A DNA stretch of 64,000 bases from Ectobius pallidus. Its lineage: Eukaryota; Arthropoda; Insecta; Blattodea; Ectobiidae. The translations under genes and the position numbers were made by a program. Location of the stretch: the NCBI GenBank assembly GCA_964059195.1, contig CAXKWD010000011.1:16913478-16977477 (forward strand), written 5' to 3'. The notes under the pieces are model-generated. The model did no database searches. It saw nothing but the letters and a program-made list of their open reading frames with translations, and had not been told where the DNA came from. Shown in pieces: positions 1 through 12,391 of the stretch; position 1 is the stretch's first letter; each line of letters begins with the position of its first letter.

Positions 1-106
1 GAAGCAGCGGAGAGAGCTAAAAACTGCCATGGCGATTGGATGCTCTATGCCTGAAAAGGCATGGCAAAAGTTTGATTTGCTTGGTCCAATTCAAAATATA
101 AATTAA
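1..106 (+). CDS. possible C-terminal end of an unidentified gene (partial)
   Basis: An open frame enters at the left edge and runs 34 codons to TAA at 104-106. It reads KQRRELKTAMAIGCSMPEK and continues to end in GPIQNIN. The mix of charged and hydrophobic residues looks protein-like and there is an AATAAA at 245-250, which would suit a terminal exon followed by a 3' UTR. I do not recognise the family. Without the upstream part I cannot show that it is coded, and a chance frame of this length is quite possible. Confidence 0.33.
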   Translation, partial: KQRRELKTAMAIGCSMPEKAWQKFDLLGPIQNIN

Positions 107-1692
107 TCAAATTTTCATAATTTCATTTTAATTCTACATATTTCAACAATTTAATTTAAATTATTGGCATGGATTTGTCTTTCATATTTATAATAGAAAT
201 TGCAGAGATTTTATAAATACTCCCTGATGGGCAATATTTTGAGAAATAAAAATGCAGAAAAAATGTTTTGGAGAAAAACTAAATTAAAAATAAATAAGTA
301 TTTTTCCATGTGCGTGTAACTGTTTAAATGTTGTATGATGGCTTTATTAGTGTCAGTACTGAAAAACTTGTTATGGACTTTGTATGTTTGAAGAATTTTA
401 AGATATTGAATTATAAAATTCTGTTTTTTCGAAGACATGTCCAAATTTCAGTGGTGTATTCCCTTAAAGTGATGATGGGGAGTAGGGTATGTTTACAGAT
501 CTGAGTAGATTACATCTTGCTGTTAAAAGTATTCCAGTCTAACATTCTGCTCAGAAAATGCCAAAACAACTTAATGTTTAATTGGTAGTATTTCTGTTTA
601 GGTAATACATTGCAATAAATTGATTTACTGACTTTTGGACTTATACATTTTGAATATTCCTGTACCAATTCCACATACACAAGAATTTCTCCTTTGCTCC
701 AAAACTGTGATATTAAAAGGAATGAATTAAACAGTAATGTGTATTTCCTTGGGAGAGACATCAGTATTGTGGAATATTATGACTATGATTGACAATATAA
801 TTCTGCTCATGATGTCATGTTCTGTGTAACTGGAGCTGGACTCAGATGTGAGCATTGGTGTTATTTAATGCTGCTTGCTTAAATTTGGGCGCATATTGTA
901 ACGCAGGTATTGTATGTACTAAATTGTTACTGTTTGTGTTCATAACGTGGGACATTCAGGCAGTCTAGAGAAAGAATGTAAGAGTAAAACAGAGCAGTTT
1001 TGACGAACACACGACGCCCGTCCAATTGTCGATTTTTTTCTTGTGCTATAAATTAGTGTTCATGTTCATATCTGTTCTTTACAGGTTCTCAAGTGAAATT
1101 GTACTTAAAAGAAGGGTATCTAGCTAAAACGCTGGTAGAATTTTGAAGAAACAAAGAAATACATAGTTGAAGTAGGAAGTTTGGAGCATGGAATGCTCAT
1201 AAATATTCAGGACAAAAGAGGTATGATTACATTAATTACATAATCATATTTGTAGGACATTGCTGACCAGAATTTTCAATGCTTTTAGGTCTTGTTCAAA
1301 AGCTGAAGTCATCAATTAGATGCTAGTGGCTAGAGGCTAGGTAACTCTCAACTGCAAACAAGGGAGTTTGGATTTATGTGATTGAATCACTGCCTTCTTT
1401 GTGAGTTATTGTTCTAAATCATTGACAACCAACTCGCAAGCATGCCAATCTGGTACTCTGTGCACGGTGTTCAAGGTTACTGCTCTGTGCTGACAAGATA
1501 CAGTCCTAGGAAGTAACCAGTACTTGATGCAGTGGTGACTTGTAGTTGCGTTTACCATTAAAATATTGATAGGATAGTAGAGATAGAATAAATCATAACT
1601 ATGATGTACATGGTTTAATATACCTCTTGTGCATGATAATTATTGTAGACAGAACAACCCAATACAAATCTAATATAACCTATAGTCATAAA
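107..1692. other. AT-rich non-coding stretch
   Basis: No coding frame resembling a known protein is visible. It holds AATAAA at 245-250 and no clear repeat. It may be the 3' UTR of the frame ending at 106 followed by intergenic DNA. Confidence 0.4.
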
Positions 1693-2348
1693 TAGGGTTT
1701 GGATGTTTATGACATGTTGTATTTTTAATGTGACCGCCATTCTTGCCACAAGCACAAATTAAACATGAATTGCACATTTGTTTTCCTAATTGGACCGTTT
1801 TTATTTTGCATCAGAAGTCATATTTTGGTCATTTTCATGGTCTTGATCATATTTTGGTCGTATTTGTTATTTAATGTTATTTAGTTATACATTCGGTAAA
1901 AGAGCACTTCTGCAGTATGTGCACTAAATTGTCGACTCAAGTTTTTTCTGAAAAAGAGTCACGAATATTTTAGTTTTACTGTAACTGAAATGTGAAGAAA
2001 CAATAACAAGTAATAGCACAATTACTTTTCTCCTTGTGAACAACTTCTAATAGACATGTTTTAAAAATATTTTCAGTTCACATTTGCAGTGGTATCAGGA
2101 AACATTAACAGATAAGAAATTCTTTACAAGTAAAACTGTACATCATCTATAAAATTGTTAAAAAGTGATTATCTGATTGAATTAATGTGATGTCATAATT
2201 TAGTGTCATTCAGTGTTTTAAATTGGAACACTTATTTTTAGAAAATATATTCTTTTATGATGTCATATTTAGGATTTTTGGGCCATATTTAGTAATTTTC
2301 CTAAGGTCAAATTTTACACTTTTTTAGGTCATAAACATCCGAACCCTA
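1693..2348. mobile_element. non-autonomous hAT-like element
   Basis: The ends are inverted: TAGGGTTTGGATGTTTATGA on the left and the complement, CATAAACATCCGAACCCTA, on the right. They are flanked by 8-bp direct repeats, gtcataaa at 1685-1692 and gttgtaaa at 2349-2356 (two mismatches). Eight-base target duplications are typical of the hAT superfamily. The interior is AT-rich, repeats motifs such as 'tttaggt' and 'ttttggtca', and has no transposase. The ends resemble those of the 23041-24409 element. Confidence 0.65.
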
Positions 2349-3435
2349 GTTGTAAACAACTATATGATACTCTGTGTGTACATATATATAGTATATATAT
2401 ATGCCTATAATTTTATTATGAAAACGGAACAATATTTGTTAGTGAAAATTAGCACAGTTCTTATCCTGGAATTTTAAGATAATATTATAAAATAATAACA
2501 TGAAGCTTCACTATACAAGGATAAGAAGTTGGATCTTTGAGGGCCTTTATTTCATTTCATAGATGCTGCACGCCTGTGTAAACGAGGGATCTTGCCTTAG
2601 GAAGTCCAGCAAACTTCCTATGTTCCCATAACTGTCAGCCGACTCAATATTACATTTCAAAGTGATTAGCTGCATTTGAACATGTTTGGACAAATGACTT
2701 CAAAACTACATTCCACGAAGAAGTACACAGTTGTCCATTCAGTACTGAAATAAATTGTTGGCATGTAAGCCCTTCCCTTTAAAGAATGTCCTTCCATTAC
2801 AAAACAGTACTGATATACTTACCACTGCTACTAAGGACAAGCTGTATGCTCCCATTGCTCAGCACGGACAGAGTCGGCACGGTGTTTGATAGAAGCAATT
2901 GCACCATGGCAAGTGAGTTGGTTGAAGCTGTTCTAAATTATCATAAATAAAATGATAGTTCAGTTTAAAATTAGACAGTGTTGTGTTTTTGTTACAAGAA
3001 GGCCGTGATTTAATCTTAAAGTAATTAAGCACTGATACAAGTGTTTTTGTTCGCTAGCAACTACGATTTGATTGCTGTGAACAGTGCACCTTGTATCATG
3101 GCTTCTGACATAATATTCAGTCAACTACGAAGGTTGACCTTTTAATAGTGACAACTTATCTGTAGGTGCCACTGAAACAGAGGAAGTTTATGCAGTTTAC
3201 TACCTGATATGAAGTCCATCTTAGGGCAAAATAGATTTTCTTCATCTCCACACCTGCCTCAACAGTAATAAAAAATTTAATGAGCAGTGTCTACCTACAG
3301 ATCTAAAATGGTATTTTAAAATTTCAAGCTCAGGTCATTTGATGACTGATCTATTCAATTTTAATTCCTAAATGGAACTTAGGGCTTCTCATGGAAGTTT
3401 CAGTATCTAGTTTTGCTTATTTTCTGAGAGAGGGT
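2349..3435. other. intergenic, nothing recognised
   Basis: There is no protein-like frame. A short TA microsatellite lies at about 2383-2402. Confidence 0.4.
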
Positions 3436-3439
3436 AGAG

Positions 3440-3672
3440 GGACAGGTGGTAAAGCCCATCACCTCAACAACCCTCGAGAGGAAACTAAGGTATTACTTAG
3501 ACATGAAGGGCTGAGGACACGGGCTCCTCAGCTTAAAGTCCCTCCCAGGTTATTCCTTTCTCAAGGTTTTTACATTCTAAAAAATCCATCTACCACAGCT
3601 GGGTTTGAACCCATGACCTTTGGATCTAGAGGCAGGCACTCTTGTCTCTACACCACTGTGGCCAACAAGCTC
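3440..3672 (-). mobile_element. tRNA-headed SINE, minus orientation
   Basis: Read on the minus strand the right end begins with a tRNA-like head: a box-A-like GTGGTGTAGAGACAAGAG, then a box-B-like GGTCATGGGTTCAAACCCA. A roughly 150-base body follows, towards the left. This is the usual layout of an insect tRNA-derived SINE. The apparent plus-strand reading frame across it is incidental. Confidence 0.55.
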
Positions 3673-3704
3673 AGGTGTTTCATGAAATTTTAAATACCGG
3701 AAGA

Positions 3705-3994
3705 GGGTAGTTGACCTATAAGGCTTTTAAAGAATGTGCATCTGTACAGTGTGCTTTAAAAAAAACAAGACTAGCTATAATCTGCTATGGACAGAATTAT
3801 TTGACCATTTTGGTGAAATTCTCTAAACTGAGACTAATTTTGTTATATCTTGATATACCTAGGTAATTATGTACCTAGGTATATCCAGATATAACATGAT
3901 TAGTCTCAGTTTAGAGAATTTCACCAAAATAATTCTGTCCGTAGCAGATTGTAGCTTTGAAGATTAATTAGATGCCTTTGTAGGTCAACTACCC
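3705..3994. repeat. palindromic (foldback) MITE
   Basis: The outer ends GGGTAGTTGACCTATAAGGC and GCCTTTGTAGGTCAACTACC are inverted. The inner arms, about 3766-3864 and 3867-3956, are almost complementary through the block containing ctctaaactgagactaa. The whole unit therefore forms a long hairpin with a loop of only a few bases near 3865. No coding sequence and no clear target duplication were seen. Confidence 0.75.
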
Positions 3995-3999
3995 GCATT

Positions 4000-6900
4000 A
4001 GCAATTTTAATTTTTGTCAATCTGTAGAAAGAAATCAACCCTTCTATTTAGATCACTTCAGCTGCAGATGTAGCTTTTGGACACTGCCTTACTCTGAAAA
4101 GTAGTATAGTATCTGAAACAAATTTAAGGTTGTCTTTAAACCCAGTGCATAAAGAAGAAAGTTGTACTGAGAATTCCTGTAAAAGGAACATGGGGATAAC
4201 AATTAGCAGAACCACCTTAGGTATCTTTCTTTTCGATATGAAGTAACTGATTAAATCAATGTAAATAGTATTGCTGGTTTGGCTACTCATGACAAATGGA
4301 TTTCTTGCTTTGAGAGTTTCATTTCTATTCTACTGAATTTCATTTCTATTGAATATATTGTTAGGATATAAATAATTTATTCATGGCATTAAAATATCCA
4401 CTTAGTTGTAATTATAAATTACAAATTCTGTATTATGAAATGGTGTATAGTAGGCCTATTGTAATTAAATGTTCGGTAATATACACGTAAAGACCGTATT
4501 CGAAACCATGTACCACATTTTTCTTAATGGACTGTACACAACACTGATGAGAGCATTGAAAGTGTGGTCCTAGTTCAGTTCTCGCTGCGATATAAGAACG
4601 CAACACCAACAATTTTAAAACTTATTTATTTTTCATTCTAGTGTAGATATTAAGAGTTTCAAGTCTAAGTGTTCATAGCTCCATGAGTATTCTATCGTTT
4701 ATAATTAGGTGAATTAAGAAAAAAGTGAGGAAAATGCCATGTTATTAACAGCGGCTTTTCGTTCACATAAGTTTGTGTATTATGAAATGTCTTCAGTCAT
4801 GTTATGGGTTTATCGAAGAATCCTATGGGGAACAACAACAAGGTTTTATAGGAATGGTTATTGCAATTTTCACATCACATTTTCTATGATAATTTTTATG
4901 TAGATCTCATTTTATAAATGAATGTTCTATTTAACATATGCACTCATTTTTATTTTATTTTTTCTTTGTTACACATGGGAAAGTAATTGTGTAGTCACAG
5001 GAAACGTAAAGAATGTTGTCTTCCATAGACATAGAAAATTAACAGTACTTCAGAATAAATGATTCCCTTAAGCCAGGTTATGTCATGCTGTATGGTGGCA
5101 CTGCATACAGATTTCTCATAATTATAATCTTATTATTTTTTTATAATACTTCTAATTAAAAATTGTTGAAAAATTGTAGTAATACTATAACATTTCAAAC
5201 ATCAAAGTATGTTGAATGTGAGCTTTTATGTTGAAGTAAAATGTAAAGGCCTGCTCCAAAAGTTAGTAGAAGGTTTTACAAACATGGATTAAAAAGCGGT
5301 GTATTATTTAATAAGTTACAATGGCAAGGCTAACTTTTTGAAATTGGTTCGCCATTTGGCACTGTTGAAAACTTGGGCAGATTGCGTGTTCCACGGAAGT
5401 GCTACGCTAATATATTGTGCCAATGTGTATTGGCTCCTTGTAAATACAAGTTTAATACTATCCTTGGTGCCAGGATCACACAGTCTTTTATCATTCATTT
5501 GTTAATCACAGTGGGATTTGAAGAAGAAAAAAACCAGCAGACTGAAGCTCTTGAAAATAAATCTTGGTTACAAGAATAATTGTTCATTACCAGGTTGAAA
5601 AGATAAGTTCCGAGAAAGGAAATTTCAGTAATCAACAGTTTATGATACTTGAAGCTTTTCATTTGGGAGGGTGTCATAGTAGGGCCTATTCTTTTGCGTT
5701 AGGGCAGTAAAATTGTTTAAGGTGCTGCAAATCTTTGAATATGTCCCATGAAATTTGTAACAGATCTTAAGCAAAAGGAGCTAAATTGGTATCTGGTAAA
5801 TGCTTCTCAGGCAGTAGGAATTTTCCACTTTCTGATGTGTGGTGTATAAATGTCCCAATCGTAGGATCCTTTACTGCATTTTTGTATATTCCAATGGATC
5901 TTTGCTCTACCAGAAGAGGATGATTAATCAGAAATAAATTTCAGTATTAGGTCTGGTGACAGGTGTGTGATCCAGTGCTGGCAATGAAATAGATGACATT
6001 ACCATTCTTTTTGTTTTGAATGTTTTGTTTTGAAATACCCCTTTTTATATATGCACACCAATTCTTCAACATGTTGTAGATGTGAATCTATAATGCGAAC
6101 CGAAGATGAAGCCACAGGAGTAACATTTGGCTGTCACTGGGGTAGAATGACTGAAAATTCACCCTTATTAAAGTAGATGTTTAGAATGCTGTCCCTTCTG
6201 TTCTATACATATCTGGCAATATTTGGAGCTCTACTTCGTATATATTGCAGATTTTCTTTTCTTCAGTATTCTTTCTGTGGATTATTACAGTACACTTTTT
6301 GTTCAAGATTCCACAGAGATCACAATTACTCAAATTTGAATAGTGAGATGGCCATAGTCCATGACTAGTTATTATCTCGTCGTTAATCGTCATACATAGA
6401 GCAGCCGTTGAGTGATTTGCTGTTGCTATGTGTTGTTGAAATTATGCATACTGCCTTTCTTCTTCAGTTAGCTTACCGAAAAATGGAATCATTATTTCAC
6501 TCACATAATGTTACTTATTTATTATTTCTTAGAGAAATTTTAGATTTATGATTTGAAGAACACTATTAACACACCACACTCCTAGATTTTCATCATGTGA
6601 AGGGACTTTATGTGATCTGTTATTTTCATAACTGGCAAAGGGTGGTCTTCATTAAGTGGTGGCTTACACACTCAAAATTCAAGGATTTGAGACACTGGAA
6701 ACCAGAGAACTAAAAGTTATCTCTATACCTGGGACAGCCACACATGATGCACAGTAGATATCCAGTGGCTTCATCTTTGATGTGCAGAATGGTTTTTGGT
6801 ATTTTTCCCTCTGAAGTATAGGATTGAAGCATAAACTTGATTTTTTTAAATGTAATGTTGACCTCCATTTGAAACATTGATATACTATACAAATAAAAGT

Positions 6901-7911
6901 TATTAGTACTAGAATTGTTCTCAAGTGTTCAAGTAAATAATTACAACCTAGTTTTGAATGGAGTTGACAGTAGTTAAGAAGTTAGATCTTGGTCAGGACA
7001 GTCTTGAACTTCCAAATACGTGATCACCCCTTTAATTTGCCCTGTTCCCTATCACATTCTGTAAGTCTTTTTTTTTTAACTGATAGGTTAGATCACATAA
7101 TCTTTGCATATTCCTGCAACTACACAAACTATTTTGTCATGTTTACATAAATGATTGTGTGAATGAAATAATGTAGGCGTAGTTGTCTGCAGACATTATC
7201 GTGACGTTGTCATTAACTATGTTGTTGTGTCTCTACTTGTGTAAAGTTGGCATCCTGTGAAATGGTGCATCAATTGGCTCAGATCATGTCCCTAAATATT
7301 TGACAAATGCCCTTACTTTTGTTGTTTTGGACTGAAATTATATTAACCTATTTATTGAGTGTAATGAAATATTGTACTGGACTGTAAAACCATTGAAAAT
7401 ATTCCATGTAAATGACAGAGTTGATGAAACCTAACAAGTTTTGCATTTCTTTGTTCTTCCAAACACTAGTTCTATTGCAGATCTGCTCATGAAATATTGC
7501 TAAGTAGAATCTATCTGGGTTGAACGTCTTGGAATGGTACATGGAAAGAATGGGGAAAGTCGCCAAAATTGAAAATTGAGATATCTAGCACATCTGGTAG
7601 CTTACATAGCTCAGTCTTTTAATATTGCTTTTGAAACTGGTGAAAAAGCGTAAATTAAGGGAAAAAATAGCAATTTAAAATTCACCTTGCTGGATAAGAA
7701 GGTGGAAAGTCTATATTTAAAACTTGTTTTCTGTAAAACAATGATTTTCCTTCTTTCCCTGTACTCTTCCATTTGCAATGCAATGAAAGCCACAGGTAGA
7801 ATAGTTGATTAGGCACTGGCTTTCTGCTCTTAAGGTTGTGGGTTCATTTAGGTGTGTCAATGTGAAAATACCGTGTCTGTAGATTTACTTTCTTCGCATC
7901 CTACCCTTATA
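4000..7911. other. intergenic stretch without recognisable genes
   Basis: About 3.9 kb of AT-rich DNA. All open frames here are short and look random. A tRNA-like stretch with a weak box B (about 7795-7860) may be a decayed SINE head. Confidence 0.4.
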
Positions 7912-8679
7912 CAGGGACCGGCAGAATAATCTGACGATTTTGAAGTGCATATAAAAATAGTAAACATCAATGAAATGCAAAGTTTAATGATCACATTTGT
8001 TAGATCAATAATTGCCATTTACAGTTCTTCCATTAGTTTTTGTTTGAATTGAAAATTGTGTCCGATAAATGACGACCACCATTTTGTAGACATTCATGTA
8101 GCGTTGCCTTGAAGTTTTCTGTCGCTCTCATGAGCATGTCGTTCGGTATTGCGGCTATTCGTTGTGAATAGCTAATTTAAAGTCATCCAGTTTATGAGGT
8201 CTTCCAACATACACTTTTGACTTGAGATAGCCCCAGAGGAAATAATCACACATCGTCAGATCCGGGGAGCGAGCAGGGCAGGTGAGATTACCATTTCTTG
8301 ACAGAACTCGTGCAGGAAACATTTCCCGGACCATGCCCATTGAGAGTTTTGCTGTGCACGCAGTAGCACCATCTTGTTGGAAACAAATGTTTGGAGCATT
8401 AATTCCACGTCTAACCAATTCAAAACGAAATAGTGGCAATACTGAACGACATGTTCACGAGAGCGACGGAAAACTTCAAGGCAACGATATATCAATGTCT
8501 ACAAAATGGTGGTCGTCATTTATCAGACACAATTTTCAATTCAAACAAAAACTAATGAAAGAACTGCTGTAAATGGCAATTATTGATCTAACAAATGTGA
8601 TCATTAAACTTTGCATTTCATTGATGTTCATTATTTTTAGATGCATTTCAAAATCGTCAGATTATTCTGCCGGTTCCTG
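7912..8679 (-). mobile_element. mariner/Tc1 palindrome 1 with internal transposase fragment
   Basis: The ends CAGGGACCGGCAGAATAATC and the complement of CAGGAACCGGCAGAATAATC are flanked by TA on both sides, the target duplication of the IS630/Tc1/mariner group. The centre (minus strand, about 8439-8155) codes a transposase fragment with FQQDGATACTAKLS, a SPDLTMCDYFLWGYLKSKVY block and the end of the catalytic domain. The left arm (7912-about 8150) holds the natural C-terminus (block NGGRHLSDTIF) and the 3' terminus. The right arm (about 8438-8679) is an inverted copy of that same 3' portion, where the 5' end should be. The frame is broken near 8150. It cannot encode an active transposase. Confidence 0.9.
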
Positions 8680-8689
8680 TATTTTAGCT

Positions 8690-9045
8690 GGTGACTTCTT
8701 AATTATGTCAGCCCATTCTTCTTATCTCTCCACCTTTTCCATCTTGTATTGTCCAGACAGATTAAATCCTTTTGTCCACACAGTCTAACCATTTCCATCT
8801 CAGCTGTCCTCTTGTTTTCATCTTCCTCTGGATTTAATAGTTCTGCCCAGCCCGTTAAATTATTTTAGCTTCAATTGTTACAGTATTAGGTCACTGAAAT
8901 GCTTTATTTCCATATTGGTGTGTATTTGCAATCCTTCTAGGTCTTTCACCGGTCCATAAATGTTCCTCAATATCTTTCTTTCCCATTTCTCTAATTTGAT
9001 GTATAACCTGTCATGGTCCTTGCTTCTGTACATTTACATACTTGT
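8690..9045 (-). mobile_element. decayed LINE 3' end (RTE-like)
   Basis: On the minus strand, broken frames give YIKLEKWERKILRNIYGPVK followed by weak matches to the region C-terminal to the reverse transcriptase of RTE-type LINEs. Several stops interrupt it. It begins just beyond the right TA of the neighbouring mariner palindrome. Confidence 0.55.
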
Positions 9046-9470
9046 AAATAATTTGTATGACAAAAGTCTGGTGCACTGGCAATGGTTACAGGCTTACATA
9101 GCAGTTCACAACCATCGTTAAATAGCAATAGCAAACAAATCAGCAATAAACGCCTGCTTTACATCTGCTCTGCTTGGTTAGGCTTGACTGATGTCCTTTC
9201 TGCATAGATTGGAGACTTCAAGCAATGACTGCGGCACTATTTAAAGATTTACTCATGATCATCTTACACAGACTGACCTGGCTACTTCTATTTAACCATG
9301 TTCATCATATAACTCATTTTCATAATAATATACTCACAACATTTTTGCAATGACCTATTCAATTACAATAAAAGTAAAGGAAGAATGACACATCCAGGGC
9401 CTTTTTCAGAGAATTTTCTTATTGTATGGAATATTACTAGTACCAAATGATCACATTACCTAACATTATA
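9046..9470. other. intergenic, nothing recognised
   Basis: AT-rich spacer between transposon remnants. No protein-like frame or clear repeat. Confidence 0.4.
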
Positions 9471-10179
9471 CAGCAAGTCCCACACAAGAGTTGGCCAATG
9501 ATGCGGGTTTCTGCATCACGGCAGGCACAGCTCCAACTCCCGAGCGATCGGGTGAAATATCTATGCAAATAAAGCCACAATCGGTGTAGTGATTCAGGTT
9601 CTCACATTTACAGTTAAAATTACAATGAAAATAACCACGTACTTCGTCACAAGAGATGTTGGAAATGTTCTCCTCTTGCATCCACACAATACTGGCACCT
9701 TTTTAGGAAATTTTCTTTCACGGCATAAGTTCAGATTTCGAGAGAGTTAATTTCTCTTGTGATATTGTCTTTAAGTTCTTCTAATGTATGGGAAATCGAC
9801 CTATACATTTTATTTTTCAAGTTTCCCCATAAATAATATTCACATACTGTTAGAAGAACTTAAAGACAATATCACATAGGCCTATCACAAGAGAAATTAA
9901 CTCTGTCTTGGAAGCTGAACTTATGCGCGTGAAAGAAAATTTCCTAAAAAGGTGCCAGTATTGTGTGGATGCAAGAGGAGGACATTTCCAACATCTCTTG
10001 TAATGAGGTACGTGGTTATTTTCATTGTAATTTTAACTCTAAATGTGAGAACCTAAATCATTAAACCGATCGCGGCTTTCTTTGCATACATATTTCACCC
10101 GATTGCTCGGGAGTTAGAGCTGTGCCCGTCGCGACGCAGAAACCCGCATCATTGGCCAACTCTTGCATGGGACTCACTG
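9471..10179 (-). mobile_element. mariner-type palindrome 2 (same family as 51425-52165)
   Basis: The inverted ends CAGCAAGTCCCACACAAGAG and the complement of CAGTGAGTCCCATGCAAGAG are flanked by TA. The two arms (about 9471-9780 and 9848-10179) are near-perfect inverted copies. The plus strand of the right arm reads VKENFLKRCQYCVDARGGHF and then HL before stop-rich sequence, a typical mariner-superfamily transposase C-terminus. The short centre (minus strand, about 9850-9780) reads CEYYLWGNLKNKMY, the block around the last catalytic acid. Both ends are therefore 3' ends. No full transposase remains. Confidence 0.9.
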
Positions 10180-10184
10180 TATTA

Positions 10185-10760
10185 TATTATATTAGGTTTA
10201 TTTCATCTTCATTACAATCAGGGACTTTTGGTTACATTTCTGCTTTACCATTCATCCCCTTGAATTACCAAAATAAACATTTTACAACTATTTCTACTTA
10301 TTACTTAAATACAACAAACATATGTTTATATATTATTCACTACTTCGTTTGAATTTATAATGTTACTTTCTTCCATTTTAGCTAACCATTTCCTTCTAAC
10401 TATAAATAAAAATTTCCCCACTCTTTTGAATAAATCTGTATTCTTCGTTAGGCACAGCTTCTTATATTCTAGACTTTTATTAATTTTTAGTAATTTACCA
10501 CAGTTAAATTTCTCCTCCACATCTCTGTTTCCTTACACATCTCTGTTTCCTTACACTCTAAAATATGTGTCTGGCATCCTCTTCCTCATTACATAGTGGG
10601 CATATTCCTCTAGGTACCGAATATCTCAAATTTTTCAATCTCCTGATTCCTAGCCTCCACCAGGCCAAACTTTATCTTTCTTCCAAATTACACGAAAATA
10701 AATATGCTTCCATACCCCATCCTGATTTCATATCTACGTAACATTTTATAGATTTAAAAT
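10185..10760 (-). mobile_element. decayed LINE 3' end with zinc-knuckle-like motif
   Basis: The minus strand near 10620-10560 reads VPRGICPLCNEEEDARHI, which resembles the Cys/His motif near the C-terminus of R1/I/Jockey-type LINEs. The rest of the frame is full of stops. It directly abuts the right TA of the mariner palindrome. Confidence 0.5.
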
Positions 10761-10837
10761 TTCTCATACATTACCTAATATAATGTATCTACATAAAACA
10801 AATTTTGGAAGAGAAGTAGGATAATTCTGGGAATGAC

Positions 10838-11137
10838 AACCTGCTGGTTTAGCATTGCTGACTATGGATCTGCAGGTCTGGGTTTGATTCCCAGCACCTT
10901 GGATTTTTCTGAGGTTGGAAGGTCTGGAACAGGGTGCTCTCAGCCTCGTGACACCAACTGAAGAGCTATTTGATAAAGAAGTAGCGGATCCTGTTTCAGT
11001 AAGCCATCAGTAATGGCTGTGGGAGTCTGCATGCTGACCATAATGGCCAGAATCCTGCCATCTAAGTATGTAGATGATGAAGAGGTCTGATGGTAGGCCT
11101 AATCCCTAAGGGATATAGTGCCACAAAGTTAACATCT
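10838..11137 (+). mobile_element. SINE family B copy, plus orientation
   Basis: It has a tRNA-like head with box-B-like GGTCTGGGTTTGATTCCC, followed by a body shared with the copies at 48481-48801, 35737-35985 and (minus) 29990-30295. Shared markers are 'tttttctgaggt', 'agaagtagcgg', 'ctgcatgctgacc' and 'atcctgccatct'. Confidence 0.75.
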
Positions 11138-11702
11138 ATATAGGAGTAGTTAAGGCAAAGAGAAGGGGAGGGTAATTTGGAGAAATATATTACAAAAATC
11201 AGGAAGTAAGAATAATGATGTTAGGGTATGATGGGATAGTACAGATGCTGTGCTAGACTTCTATTCAGAATATGCAAGGATAATGCATATATTTGTGTAT
11301 AATCGTTTCTTTATTGTCACAACATTTACATTTGGTATAAATAGATGACTTGTCAAGTTTCTTTAAATATAATTTTAACCAAAACAGAATCAATATGAAT
11401 CAAATACAGTTTGTATTAGAACCATAAAACGGGATGAAGGTGACCATTTCTGAACTTCATACTACTGTTACTGTCAAAGAAATAATTTTATTTCTTATTT
11501 TCAGAAAGTATAATAAAAATTAGTTTCTGTGTTAAAAGTATCCTTCATTCTTTTAAACGAGCATTTGGCCATGTGGGGTGAAGGTGAGAAGATGACCACA
11601 TATAAAATACTAGTTTTTCATTCATCAAGAGTATCTTCAGGGCATTTGATATGATAATGTTTACAAGATTGCAAAATTACCACAGGTATAGGTAGCAGGT
11701 AC
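11138..11702. other. intergenic, nothing recognised
   Basis: AT-rich sequence between a SINE and a hAT element; no supported feature. Confidence 0.4.
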
Positions 11703-11710
11703 CTATACAG

Positions 11711-12383
11711 CAGGGGTTCCCAACCAGGGGGCTTGCAATAATTTGAAATTCATATTTTGATTTAGTGTTGTTGCCTTGTCAGTCTGCAAGAATATTTAAT
11801 CGGTTAACTTTAACCAAACAAATACACAGACACATACCGTAATTAACAAGAATAACAGAACAGTGTGAATTTACATTTTATAATCTTATAAACTGTAACT
11901 ATATTTTCCCTGTCATATTAAACATGTTTATAATAATAAGGAAATCCAGATACGAGATACGAATGGTCTGCGTTGTGCTCTGTCAAACATAATACCTAAT
12001 ATCTCAGAGCTGGTGAAAGCAAAACAGTCCCAATCATCTCACTAATTTTCAGTTTTTAACTCTACATTGGACATTTGTGTTTCTACATTTAACTTTTTTT
12101 ATGAACTGTACTGAGACTCAAATAAGATTCACAGTAATTAGATATGCATTTTCCTGTTTTATATGTGTGTGTGACAGCAAAAGCATCACAAGATAAATAA
12201 GAATAATAAAAGAGGTGAGCAATATTAATTTTATTTGTACAAGTGTTATAGCGATCTTTAGAAGTACAAAAGTACTGACAATTACGTTTTTAGGTCTTTT
12301 TCCCCTCATCACTATCAAAGGTGGTGTGAGGATTTCATGATATTCGGAGGGGGGCGTCAGCTGAATAAGGTTGGGAACCACTG
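11711..12383. mobile_element. non-autonomous hAT element
   Basis: The inverted ends are CAGGGGTTCCCAACC and GGTTGGGAACCACTG, a sequence class typical of hAT elements. They are flanked by 8-bp duplications ctatacag (11703-11710) and ctttacag (12384-12391), differing at one base. The interior has no recognisable transposase. Confidence 0.85.
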
Positions 12384-12391
12384 CTTTACAG

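Noticed and set aside
3391..3693. 100-codon plus-strand frame
   Set aside because: Runs across a minus-oriented tRNA-derived SINE; not protein-like.
8282..8572. Plus-strand frame of 96 codons
   Set aside because: Antisense shadow of the mariner transposase fragment and its inverted arm.
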